From the NCBI GenBank assembly GCA_003116875.1, contig BCKT01000004.1, positions 1,732,891 through 1,796,890 on the forward strand: a stretch of DNA of 64,000 nt. The letters are read 5' to 3'. Numbering within the stretch: the first letter of the stretch is position 1; the number at the start of each line of letters is the position of its first letter. Origin of the DNA: Takashimella koratensis (lineage: Eukaryota; Basidiomycota; Tremellomycetes; Trichosporonales; Tetragoniomycetaceae). The position numbers and the translations under genes are program-made. The notes under the pieces were generated by a model that saw only the letters and a program-made list of their open reading frames with translations, made no database searches and was not told where the DNA came from. Of this stretch, positions 33,458-43,631 are shown piece by piece.

Positions 33458-34272
33458 CTGATATCTCACTCTCCACAGTCGATAAGCTTTGCGCGAAGCC
33501 GGGCAGATTCGGTCGTTAGCAAATTGGACGGATCGGATGCGCTCGAGTCGCACAAGGCACAACGTCTGGAACACAAGAGTGAGTTCAAGCTAGCGTGGAG
33601 GTCTAGACCAGGCCAGTGTGCGGGGATCTGGAATAGAGTGATAAGGAGGTGGAGAGGATTGGGGCTAACAGACTCTCGATGTAGAGGTGACACGGCGGAC
33701 AAATCCGATTCGACAAAAAGCTCGTGGAAAGCTCAAGGCTGGTGGTGAGTGATTACTCTTAATCTCTTCTCTCTTCTCTCCTACCAAGAAACCATCGCTA
33801 AACTCTCTTCTTTTCTCTACTTCCCTTCTGCTTATCTTCTACCATTTCACCAACTTAGCCGAGGAAGACGAACCCCTTACCAAAAAGCCCCGGCTTCAAG
33901 TTCCCGACGAATATCTACCGCCTAACAACGTCCTATTCATTCAAAACTTACCTGACGGAACTACATCTGATGATTTGCGTGACGTTTTCGGTCTTCACCC
34001 AGGTTTGCTGGAGATTAGGACGATCCCTGCAAAGAGGGATATCGCGTTTATTGAGTTTACGGATGAAAGTGCTGCAGGGGTAGCCAAGGATGCGTTGCAT
34101 AATTTCAAGATTGATGGAGAGACCAAGATGAAAGTGAGTAAAAGGGCCCGGGGCGCTGGGTGTCGAGGACTGGAGACGAACGCGCGGATCAGTCCGCCAT
34201 GAGGAGATTGGGGTGGTGCAAGGAAAGTGTCAGAACTGATCGATTCTTTAGGTCACGTACGCGAAGAAGTAG
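32404..34272 (+). CDS. U1A / U2B'' spliceosomal RNA-binding protein, two RRMs
   Basis: This family (human SNRPA and SNRPB2, yeast Mud1 and Msl1) binds a stem-loop of U1 or U2 snRNA in the spliceosome. Exons: 32404-32764, 33112-33284, 33479-33578, 33685-33744, 33859-34133, 34252-34272; 329 residues. RRM1 has LYLQNLNEKVR (RNP2), MRGQAFVSF (RNP1) and FPLYGKA. RRM2 has NVLFIQNLP, KRDIAFIEF and ends in KVTYAKK on a 21-nt last exon. An acidic Glu/Gly-rich N-terminal extension of about 100 residues is unusual for the family. RRM1 alone cannot tell U1A from U2B''. Intron 1 is 347 nt with CGCTCGTT-type tetranucleotide repeats, and intron 2 has an (AG)16 run. Confidence 0.93.
33423..33454 (+). repeat. 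(AG)16 microsatellite in U1A/U2B'' intron 2
   Basis: A perfect AG dinucleotide run ends 22 bp before the 3' splice site (33478). The purine run replaces the usual pyrimidine-rich stretch of the intron. Confidence 0.9.
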
Positions 34273-34304
34273 ACGAAAAGCGTGGAGAGATGGAAGCCAG
34301 GCTC

Positions 34305-34373
34305 GGGTGGGGTGGGGGGGGGGGGGGGGGGGGGGGAGGGGGGGGTGGGGTGGGGGGGGGGGGGGGGGGGGGG
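34305..34373 (+). repeat. G-rich tract downstream of U1A/U2B''
   Basis: About 69 nt, nearly all G with a few T and one A, starting 33 bp after the stop codon. It could form G-quadruplexes in DNA or in the 3' UTR. Exact length is doubtful because of homopolymer error. Confidence 0.85.
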
Positions 34374-34608
34374 TGTTATCGGACGAGATCGGTCTGGTTG
34401 TGAAAGGGAGCGTATGTGTGGGGGAGTTGGGTGTGAGTAGGGGTGTGTATTGGGTGGAAGTGATCAGCAAAACAGGTAGGGACGCAGTCAAGTGGTCGAG
34501 GAGAGAGAGAGAGGTACCAACTTTCATCTCCTTTTGTTCTTCTCCGTCCTTGCTTAGTCCGGTTTAGGCTTCATCATCAACATTGTGCATGCAGAACGAT
34601 CACTTTGT

Positions 34609-34626
34609 TTTTCGTTTTCTTTTTCT

Positions 34627-34662
<36 letters not shown>

Positions 34663-34663
34663 C
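34609..34663 (+). repeat. TTTTCG-type hexanucleotide repeat
   Basis: Repeats of TTTTCG and TTTTTC lie in the space between the convergent U1A/U2B'' and VWA genes. Apart from this and the G tract I see nothing in 34273-35122. Confidence 0.8.
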
Positions 34664-35122
34664 GGTTTTTTCTCATCATCGCCTCTCTCTTCCTCTCGCG
34701 CCGCGCGGACATGTGGTCATGTGTCTCTCCTTTGCAAGGCAACAAAACGACATGTACATGAACGTCACTAGTGAAAGAAAAAGAAGTGTCGACAAGAGAC
34801 ATATGTGAGAAAGTAGAAGCAGGTAGTAATCAAGGGGTGGTAGATGAATAAATGAAGAGTATTGGTGGGACGAAGGGAGAAGAGAGCGAGTGGGGGGGGT
34901 GAAGGGATAAAACGGACAAGCTACTACTCGTTCTGTAGACATGGTGAAAAAACACTGAGTTCATGAAATCGATGAAATGTCGAAAAGGCTAAACGAGAAA
35001 ACAAGTGAACAGGTTAAACCAGCTCGATCCGACCTCGTTCACAACACTCGTTCGTATTCCTCTCAATCGTAGCTCGGTCCGTTCGCGTTGACGTTTTCTT
35101 TCGTCGATGTAGGGGAGGTATC

Positions 35123-37946
35123 TTACAGCGGCAATCGACCTGCTCTGAATACTGACTGAGTCGCGATTCGTCTCGCCTATAGATAGGATCGTGTTGAAGA
35201 AAAGAAAAGAAAAGAAAAATAGTAAAACATCAGCTGCGTTCCCTTCCCTTTCCCTTTCTTTCACGACCCAGCCCTCTTCTCTTCACTTACTTGGTCGAGT
35301 GAGATCGCTTCGCGCCTCAACTGCGTTCCTTCGTCGTCGTCATCATCATCATCATCGTCCTCTGTTCTAAAACCCCTCATAGCCCCCATCCCTGGAGTCT
35401 TCCCCGCGGATCCAAACATCCCACCTCCCGGTCCCGTCGGCAACACCGGTGCACTAAATACGCTGAGTGATTTCCCTCCTGTGATTCCACCAGCTGCACC
35501 GGTCGAACCAGTTGAACTCGTGTCTGTGCTCGCTCCAAAGGCTTTGAAATCCGAAACGATCCGACGAGGGGGAGAGGTCGCGCTGAGTTTGGAAAGTGGT
35601 GGGGAATTAGGTGAACTAGGAGTAAGAGGAGCGCCAGAGACGGTAGGAGTCGTTTCAGAACCGGGAACGGCGGTGGATGCTGAAGTACGGCGAGGGGGCA
35701 GTCGACCACCGGGAACATAGGTGAATCCAGAGTTGTAGTTGTTCTTCCTGAATCCCTCGGTAAGACGGCGTCCGATGACCTGTGATTGTCAACCACCACT
35801 CAACGACGATGAAGATACAGGAATCAGGTTAGGGGAAAAGGTAGACTCAATCGTCGATCTATTGCCCAGTCGTGCTCAGGTACTCAAGAGACACATGCAC
35901 TCCCACTCACAGGCAAGATATTCGGCGCCGCATCAAACACCAAGTTCGCCTCCATCCACGTCGTCACATTCTTCTTTGAATTCTCATTTGTAATGTACAC
36001 ATCGGGGAGATGGACCTGTTTCGTCTGTTCGTTGCGGAGGAGTAAACGCTCGTGCAGTTCGCTAAGGTGCGCATGTTTTGTCAGCGTGCCGGTCTCAACA
36101 GTGGACGGAGGATGAACGTTGATTGTGGATTAGATAGATGTTGAGTGGAGGGAGACAGGGATACACGTACATGGCGACTTCCTCGACACTCTGCATCGTC
36201 TGTCCCTTCTCTTTGATCCGCTGAGCGACTTCTCTTCCAATTTCTGCAATGCAACAATCAGCACGATCCCTTCTTTGCTCTTCTAAACGTAAACAGACTC
36301 GAACCTAACTCACCTTCAATAAGTCGCTCCATATCCATGTTCTCCAACACGCTCCCCACGATCGTCATCGCGAGCAGATCCGCCGTCGTGAGTGGGAGCA
36401 TGACACCAGAGGTGATGTTGCAGATGGCCGTGAAGAAGTCGACCGCGCGCTGGGAACGTCAGTGAGGTTCAACATCTCGTCATAAACTATGTCCAGCCCC
36501 GAGCAGGGGATGCGGCACAGAATGGATCGAGAGGATGACAGTGACGGCCAGGAATGCAGACTTACGCTATAATTTGAAAGCGTCTCCTCACACGCAACCA
36601 TGAACTGTGAGACGTCAGCATCTTCTCCAGCACGTGCTACCGCGCAATTCGCCAGATTGACACGTACAAGGGTGATCCCGTGCCGCGCCATCGTCCTCGC
36701 AACTACGAGGGGGTCGTGACCTGTGTGCGTCAGAGCTGCTTCTCAAAATCTACCTCTAGCAGCTCACCATCTGGATCACCCTGTTTGATTTCTGTGACAA
36801 TATTAGCTGCTTTGTCTCGATTTAGAACATCACGAGGCACTCACGGTCTCCATTCTCGCCAATACCTGCGACGTCAGCAAGTCATCCACGCTCTCCCATC
36901 ACTCATCTCTCCCTCACATCACATCGCTCATCCTCTCGGGCGCCGATTCACCGAGGGACTTACCATGTGGTGGGGCATCAGCAATGAGCACTGTCATTTT
37001 CGCTGCGCCGCGCCTCCATTCCAGCTCGGTCAAGCACGCCGCCATGGCCGCTGTGACCGCCTCGGGGCCGTCACCGCCTCCTGCCGCTGTTTCGTGTCAG
37101 CTCAGAGCTTTTTCGGAACCGATGGCCCAAGACTGGCGCAAAAGGTGTATTGACAAGATCTGTGTTTCCTCAATCCTCGCGACTCACCGTGTAAGCCCTT
37201 GAGGTATTGCTGGATCTCGTTGATGTCGGGTGTGAAAGGGTGGAACTTGTAAACATAGGTGTTGTCCTGCGGCTTGTGGTCACGGTAGTTGACGACCTAA
37301 TTTGTGGTGTTAGTATCGGGTTGATTGACCGGGATTGGTGTACTCGATGGCTCGGTGAGGTACAGCACGAATGAGTATGAAACAGCAACTCACAGCTACG
37401 CGAAGATCTTCCGGTCCATTCAAGCCTTCTTCACCACGGATCATATCGCAGATCGCAAAGATATGGTCCCGAACAGAATTGAGGTATCGCTGCATTGACC
37501 CAGTGCAGTCGAGGATGAACACGAGGTCTCTGCGGTGGGGGTTGATGGGGTGGGTAGGGCGGGGACGGGGGTGAGGAAGGTTCGCCGAGGGGGAGAGGAA
37601 TTGCGTAAATGGGGAGGAAGCGTGTCAGCGGTGTGATCAACGAGAAAGGTGCAGCGAGATGAACTCCACGATTGGGGTTGGGGGTTCATCAGATGCAGTT
37701 TGAGGAGTCGCGAGACCTCATGGCTAGGTGGAATGGAGGAACAGGATACCCCGCTTACATGCTCTTTCCCCGACTCGAGCTGGGCGCATCAATGTATCGC
37801 ACATCATAGTTGAGCACGGGCTCGGGCCTTGGCGGGGTCGCAGGAGGCGAGCGGGGCGGGTAGGCCGCGTACCATGACGAGTAAGAGGAGTAGGGTGAGT
37901 CGGAGTGGGTCGAGGACCCGTCTTCTTCAAGCCAGTCGACGTCCAT
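35123..37946 (-). CDS. von Willebrand factor A domain protein
   Basis: Fungal VWA protein of unknown cell role; the domain is related to that of alpha-kinase (vWKa) proteins. Thirteen exons on the minus strand: 37759-37946, 37394-37529, 37188-37296, 36964-37086, 36845-36865, 36768-36791, 36668-36720, 36566-36604, 36314-36449, 36171-36243, 35911-36061, 35291-35779, 35123-35176; 531 residues. The MIDAS motif DCTGSM (Asp-x-Thr/Gly-x-Ser type) starts the domain ([12 protein letters not shown]). Then come [65 protein letters not shown] and [12 protein letters not shown]. Downstream is a conserved [29 protein letters not shown]. The tail is Ser/Pro-rich with an Asp run and ends LDQARRIATQ. Exons 5 and 6 are only 21 and 24 nt. 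No transmembrane segment is seen, so it is probably cytosolic. Confidence 0.9.
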
Positions 37947-38027
37947 AATGAGCACTGTGCGTGGGTGTCTGGGTGCGGGTGTGCGTGGAGATGGGAGGTG
38001 GGAGGGGGGAGGGAGGTTGGGGTAAGG

Positions 38028-38040
38028 TTAGGGTTAGGGT
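38028..38040 (+). promoter_or_regulatory. Telobox-like TTAGGGTTAGGGT
   Basis: Two telomere-type repeat units lie in a G-rich stretch 82 bp upstream of the VWA start. Telobox elements bind Tbf1/Teb1-type Myb factors in yeasts; binding here is inferred. Confidence 0.4.
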
Positions 38041-38491
38041 ATGGGGTGGGAATGGAGGGTCGGTGTGGGACGACGTTGGTAGGGGTGTCGGCGTTGACGA
38101 GGGCGTGGATGATAAGAAGATTGGGGAGGGGTTAGAGGGTGTAGAGAGAGAAGTGGGAGAGACCAAATGAGGAGAATTAGGTTGACAATGGTCAGTGGTC
38201 GAAAGGGAGTAGCGGCAAAGGTGTACTGCTGGTTGGTTGTGGGTAGAGGGACAAAACGTGTCCGTGCGGGGCGTTAGAGTTGGTGGTTTATGTATCGCGA
38301 AAGAGGACAATAAGCACGCTGGTGCGTGGGGCGTGGTGAGGTCGAGTCGAGGGGTACGCGAAGGGACAATGGGGTGCAAGAGGGAAGTGAAGAGGTGAAG
38401 AGGTGGGAAGAGAGGAGAGAGAGAAAGACAAAGAGGACTGGGTGATGGATGGGATGCGGTGATGACGGTGATGACTAGGGTCAGTTTCAAA

Positions 38492-38493
<2 letters not shown>

Positions 38494-38531
<38 letters not shown>
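38494..38531. repeat. (AC)19 microsatellite
   Basis: A 38-nt AC repeat lies about 550 bp upstream of the VWA start and 450 bp downstream of the SEC61 beta stop. The space 37947-38986 holds no other gene. Confidence 0.95.
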
Positions 38532-38533
<2 letters not shown>

Positions 38534-38986
38534 CGCCGCGAGCCTTTTCATCCGCCAATCCCAGAGTCGAGACTCGGTTCCAACCAACTACCATTCTTAC
38601 ACTGCTGCACATCCACACCGACCGACCCCCAGTGAGTGGGTATCGCTCCTATGATCCCTTGCATGAACCTTTTCTCTGCGCGTCAATCTCAACGGGAAAA
38701 GACTACTCCCCATATGCACCGCGCTTCACACGACCACTCGTCTGGGACCATCCTCAAGTACCCATCTACCACCCAAGAGTCCAAACTATCTGCAAGAGAC
38801 CGCACAGATGCATGTGTTTAACCATGGCTAATCGAGGCTATGGCCAATGACCTTTATCGCCCCTTCATTTTGGGATGCGTAGAGGAAAAGTAAAGAGCCG
38901 CCTGAGTGATTGGGTGTTTAGGTGATGGGGAGATTGGGAAATTGGGTGATGGACAAGAGTCAAGGGAAAGGGAGAAGAGGGTGAGA

Positions 38987-39689
38987 TCACTTGGTGAACG
39001 CGCGAACGATCTTTGCTGCAATGTGGAGGAAGAAGATGGAGGCGATGAATGAGAGCGAGAGGACGACGACGACAAAGGGGTCGCTTAGAGTGAGCGTGTT
39101 AGCTGCTTGCAAGACTCGACGCGATCTCTACTCCGGGACAGGTCGAGGTTCGCACTACTGCCGACTCGCACTCCCTCGCTAGCCCTCCGACATCCCTCTA
39201 CAGTAACAGAGCAGCCGGTGCAGTCACGACCTGAACCCTCACTCACACTTTGAGACCAGCCTCGCCAGAGTCCGTGTAGAGCTTGAGCATGGTGTTGCTC
39301 GACCCACCGGCACCGGCGGCGCGTGCCGAGGACGGGCGCGGGGCAGCGGGCGCTCGGCGGCTGTGAGGGGGTGGGAGGCAGATGTGTTGGCGCCGGTGAG
39401 GAAGGAGTAAAGAAGTCATGTCAGCACTGTTCAGCGGATGAGAGGCGGGGATGGGGTAAGAGAGACGATAAACTATGTCTCACCGGACAGCGTTAGCGCC
39501 GTGAGGACGCGCAACGGCAAATGCTGACGAGCTACCGGGCGCGGGGGAGCCGGGGGACGAAGGGCGCTTCTCCTCGGACTGTTTGTGGAGTTAGCATGAT
39601 GGAGAGAGGCGGGGTTAGTGGATGATGTCGAGATGGGAGAGGAGAGCTGCGAGGAGGGTGGAGCGCGTGACAGGGTTGAGACTGACCAT
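38987..39689 (-). CDS. SEC61B: Sec61 beta subunit of the ER translocon
   Basis: Sec61 beta (yeast Sbh1) is the tail-anchored small subunit of the Sec61 channel in the endoplasmic reticulum. Exons: 39687-39689, 39484-39578, 39247-39360, 38987-39083; 102 residues. The first exon is only the ATG, followed by donor GTCAGT; the protein then continues SEEKRPSSPGSPAPGSSSA. Family blocks are RPSSARAAGAGGSSNTML, LKLYTDSGEAGLKVDP, then one membrane helix VVVVLSLSFIASIFFLHI and the end KIVRAFTK. Length and layout are typical. The ATG at 39689 is needed because no other ATG occurs before the conserved N-terminus. Confidence 0.95.
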
Positions 39690-40127
39690 TTTGAGTCGAG
39701 CAAAGACGGGGAAAAGGGTCGGGCAAAAGGAAGAGACGGGGTAACGGTCGGCTCTGGCGGCGACGGAGGTGGTCGTGAAGAGGTGGGAAGAGGGAAGAGG
39801 TGGTGGATGAGGTGCGGGGTGGATGGATGGAGGATGTGAAGAGGGTCGTCGGATGGATGGCTTTCAATTTGGGCCTAGGTCGTGGAAGGGAATAGAACGG
39901 TGTGGAGGATAGTAAATACAGTGCTAGGCGAAAAGAGGCTAGAACAAGTCCCTGGATTTGGGACCGGTAGTGGAGATGACATGGACAAGTGATATGATGG
40001 CGACGAGCACAGCGGGCACGACATACACAATGAATATGATGGAGAGTGTGCGAGATAAGCTACTAGATACGATACAGAGGACATTGGACAGCCCATCCCC
40101 ACATGCAAGATGCAAGCTCTGGATTTG

Positions 40128-40692
40128 TTACTTTTCAAACCCCTTCATCTTGCGCTTCACCACTTCTCGTAGTGGACAACTCGTGCTCTTCCCCTTCTCC
40201 ATCTCACTCGCGCTCTTCCCTTCCTTCTCCATCATGGCGTACATGGCGTCGCAGCATCGGTACAGCGCTTCGACCTGGACGAGGCACTTGGATTCGTTGT
40301 AATTGGTCTTTTGGAGGCAGGCTTGGATCGCACAGGCTAGGGGAGTAAGTGCAAGGGTTGGTTGAGTGGGTAGAAGGGGTGGAGTCAGTACCAGAGTACA
40401 CCGAGATCAGGCCGACGGGGAGGATCATGCAGATACAGATAGCCAATCTCGACCACATGTAACCACGGCCGCCGGGTCTACGAAGCCGTGGTGCATCGGC
40501 AGTCGTGGGCATGGTACGACTCTCTGATCCGATCGACTCACCCTCCTCTTGACAGTCCTGGCTCGATCCCATATTCCCAATCACTGACTCGTCGCTGGCC
40601 CCCGTGGTCTCTGTATCGACGATGAGTGCTGTGCGGTGGGTTCCGAGTGTCCTCGACGATGAGTGGGTTATAACTGGGCTCGTCGTCGTCAT
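40128..40692 (-). CDS. CMC4: Cmc4-like twin-CX9C mitochondrial protein with N-terminal membrane segment
   Basis: Cmc4 is a small protein of the mitochondrial intermembrane space, imported through the Mia40 disulfide relay. Exons: 40392-40692 and 40128-40336; 169 residues. The second exon carries the family pattern: CAIQACLQKTNYNESKC, then CLVQVEALYRCC (C-x9-C) and STSCPLREVVKRKMK. Unusually, about 100 residues precede it: a Ser/Thr-rich stretch, a basic RLRRPGGRGYMWSR and a hydrophobic segment (about 82-98, LAICICMILPVGLISVY). Yeast Cmc4 has no such part. The extension uses the open frame from ATG 40692, and the splice donor GTACTG is weak, so a shorter product from the internal Met of CICMILPV cannot be excluded. 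The start faces GPX over 216 bp. Confidence 0.82.
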
Positions 40693-40908
40693 TCGGCCCC
40701 TTGGCTAGGTGAGTATCACGTGACTGTGACTAATCGCGCCATGACCGGAGTGACGGATTCAGCCGCCGACAATCACCCAGAAGAGTATAAATNCCCCCCG
40801 CCCCGTCTCATCCCCCTCCCCCTCTCCGCCCTCTCCCCCACCATCCCCTCTTCACTCACCACGCTGTCACGCACCTTGACCCGCTCCCTCTCTTCACTTA
40901 AACACACC
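40693..40908. promoter_or_regulatory. Shared CMC4/GPX promoter with CACGTGAC, TGACTAA and TATA
   Basis: CACGTGAC starts at 40717, an AP-1/Yap1-type TGACTAA lies at 40727-40733, and TATAAAT lies at 40786-40792, followed by one N at 40793 and a C/T-rich leader to the GPX ATG. The bZIP site fits oxidative-stress control of the peroxidase; binding is inferred. Confidence 0.6.
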
Positions 40909-41857
40909 ATGTCCGACATCTACTCTTACACCGTGAGCCCCTTGGCCTGTTCCCCCTCTCCACTGCCTCTTACCCACGCTCAATCCCCCACCACCTCCCG
41001 GCTTCATCCCGTTCCCACCGCCCTTGGCCTCCGCTGACAGACTCAGGTCGAGCTCCCGAAAAAGGAGATCCCCCTCGCCGAGTACAAAGACAAGACTCTC
41101 CTCTTTGTCAACGTCGCGAGCAAGTGCGGCAAGACTCCGCAGTACAAGGACCTCCAGGCCCTTCACGAGAAGTACGGTCCAGAGGGGCTCACTATCGTCG
41201 GTTTCCCTTGCAACCAGGTAAGTAGCTACGCCTCTCCACAAGCCAAAGCCTCGGCTGATACGCCACAGTTCAAGGCTCAGGAGCCCGGAACCGACGACGA
41301 GGTTCTCCAGTTCTGCCAGCTCAACTACGGCGTCACCTTCCCCATTGCCAAGAAGGTAAGCAACGATCTAACTCATCAATCAATCCTCGAGCTTGATCAT
41401 TCTCATTCTTGTTAGGGTCCTTTGACTCTGGATGACACCGAGAACATGGGCTGACCATCATCGCCCAGGCCGACGTCAACGGACCCGAGACTCAGCCGAT
41501 CTGGAAGTACCTCAAGGCTAACGCTGCCTCGGGCCCCGTCGAGGATATTGACTGGGTGAGTGGGCATGTCGTCTTGGTGTGATATGGCCAGGAGAGAGGA
41601 GGAAGAGTAGGAGAGGGAGGAGTACGAGCGTCATGTCGAAACGTGCAGATCTCATTCAGAGCCAGGGGAATATCAGCTAACACCTGCCGGTGCAGAACTT
41701 CTCCAAGTTCCTCGTCAAGGACGGCAAGATCACTTGGTTCCCCGCTCGCACCACCGCTGTCGTGAGTACCCCCTCTCCATAGATGCATAGTACCTAGAGG
41801 AGGGAAAGGTAGCTGATAATCGATGGCATTAAGAGCGACGTCGAGGCTGCTCTCTAA
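40909..41857 (+). CDS. GPX3: Thiol-type glutathione peroxidase (Gpx3/Hyr1-like)
   Basis: It reduces hydroperoxides with thioredoxin or glutathione; in yeast the orthologue also senses peroxide and oxidises Yap1. Exons: 40909-40932, 41047-41217, 41269-41355, 41469-41555, 41696-41761, 41834-41857; 152 residues. An alternative acceptor at 41040 would add two residues (TQ). Catalytic features: NVASKCGKT with peroxidatic Cys (about 35, Cys not selenocysteine), GFPCNQF with Gln, the resolving Cys in FCQLNYGVTFP (about 81) and the Trp in DWNFSKFLV. KKADVNGPETQPIWKYLK and the length are typical. It lacks an N-terminal targeting sequence, so it is probably cytosolic. It converges on gene A of the next cluster, 175 bp away. 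Confidence 0.93.
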
Positions 41858-42032
41858 GCGATGAACATGCGGTGAAAGAAGTCGATAGATGACCGTTGAA
41901 GGTATTTGGTATTCCGGAAAAGACAAAGAAGATGCAAAAGGTGCACAAGATGCATGATGCTCAGCAGAGAGAGAGAAGAAAGAGTTGATCGCAAGCTATA
42001 AATGTGGAAAGGGCGGCTAGAGTAGGGCCAAC

Positions 42033-42655
42033 CTAAAAGGGGTTTGAGCCGGTACCTCTGACCCCATTTTGCCATTGAAGATAATCAAACGCTCCATTCC
42101 TAGCGTCCTGCTCTTGCTGGGTCTGGGTCTGGGTCTGGGTCTGGGTCTGGGTCTGGGTCTGGATGGACGACACCCAGCTTCGTCAGTCTAATCTTTCAAC
42201 CTCGATCACTGTAATGACTGTTTCCATTGAGCAAAAGATTAACAGTCTCCGCCCTTCGGACGATCAAACCAGACCAAAGCTGCTCTGAACTCACCGAGGC
42301 ACGTTGTTCGCTGGCACGGGGGTCGGGATTCGCGTAATAGTGGGTTGAAGAATTGCCATTTGACCCGGGAAATTGGTCTTGCCTACAAGTCCATCATCAG
42401 CTTCCCCAACACTACCTCGGGATCATGGAATCGATCAAATCTTTACTCAACTTACTGAGTGTATGTGAACCCGGACTGATTAGTTTGATCCCCGTTGGTC
42501 TCATTGGTCCCAGCATAGTCATGGTCCGAGTTGCTTCCGTTCGTGTAAGTCTCGGTACCTGTTACCTGGTACTCGTACGTCTGTCCTGAGCTGGCGGTTG
42601 TCGTGGTTTGTTCCGCGTTGGAGTTCGTGCTTGCGTCCGGATTTCCCTTTGACAT
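42033..42655 (-). CDS. Cluster gene A: Thr/Asn/Gln-rich protein with (TQ)7 repeat
   Basis: Family not recognised. Exons: 42456-42655, 42295-42382, 42033-42158; 137 residues. Composition is dominated by T, N, S, Q, G and Y, with no hydrophobic core or signal peptide, so it is likely disordered. It starts MSKGNPDAS, matching the MSxxNPxxS start of genes B and C. The third exon opens with seven Thr-Gln pairs encoded by a GGTCTG-type hexanucleotide repeat, followed by QEQDARNGAFDYLQW. The acceptor CATCCAG at 42159-42161 is chosen because it keeps this long open frame; an upstream AG would give a Pro-Asp repeat and an early stop. TQ/SQ dipeptides are targets of ATM/ATR-type kinases, but no function is claimed. 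Confidence 0.75.
42117..42158 (-). repeat. Seven-unit hexanucleotide repeat coding (Thr-Gln)7
   Basis: Seven perfect copies of ACCCAG on the minus strand begin exactly at the 3' splice site of gene A exon 3. Confidence 0.9.
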
Positions 42656-42775
42656 GGTTTGAACTTTGCTTATCGATTGCGTGAAAAGTCACTTGATGAC
42701 GTGGAGGGGAGTAGTCGAGCAGTCGAGTGTGAAGTGAGTATGGAAAGAGTGGATAGAATGGGACGAATTGTATGG

Positions 42776-42783
42776 TATTTATA
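42776..42783 (-). promoter_or_regulatory. TATA box of cluster gene A
   Basis: TATAAATA on the minus strand, 121 bp before the ATG at 42655. The rest of 42656-43571 holds no supported gene. Confidence 0.5.
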
Positions 42784-43631
42784 TGTACGTCCGGAGCCGA
42801 GAAAAGACTGTTTGCTCTCAGAGAAAAACGTTCCCTTTCATTCTCGGACTCTAACGAGTGGACTGAAAGAGCACTTTTCAATCCTCTTGGTTCACTCCTC
42901 CCCAAAACCTCGACCGGCGACCGGATCCAAACGGACCCAAACGGACCCAAACGGACGCTTTCTCCTAGTCGTTACATCCCTCTCTTTGTCCTTGACTGCT
43001 ACTCCTATGTTCATCATGTACTCCACTTCGGTACTAAAACAGTATCGCATGACTTTGCTTTTATCGGCGGTAAATGAGAGTCCGGGTGAGGTGAATGGGA
43101 TAACGTCTGGCAGGTGGGTTGGCGGGTGGGGTTGGTTTGGCCGGTTGGGCGGTCAAAGAATTCACCATGGCTTTTGAAGGCAAAGAGAGTGAGTCTAGAC
43201 TTTGAGTCGGGTTGGGGCCGAGAGGGTAAAGGAAGACGAAATGAAAGGTGTCGAAACTCCTCACCATGTGTGTGTGTCTGTTGGCTCTGTGAAATGGAGT
43301 GAGTTGGTTCAACAACGAGTAACAAGTGGTAACGAATGGGAGACGTGGTGATTTTTGCAAGTGTGGTGAGAAGAGGACGCGAATATATAATGCAACAAGA
43401 TTGACTCGATTCATCAAGATTGATCACTCAGAAATCACCGTTCACTCAGAACAAACGAAAACGCAGAAAGTACTGAAAAGTATTCAAACCTTGATACGGG
43501 TGTATCTGAAGAGTACTCGACGAGATGAGAGGGAAGCTTGGCTTGACTAGCGGACGTCAAGCAGGAGCTGGGAATGGGAAGCGTTACCATCCATTGCCTT
43601 GGCCATTGCCATCGAAGTCTTCGCCCGGAGC

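Noticed and set aside
42159..42176. Upstream AG acceptor for gene A exon 3 giving a Pro-Asp repeat
   Set aside because: That frame ends soon after the repeat; the acceptor at the repeat edge keeps a longer frame with composition like the rest of the protein.
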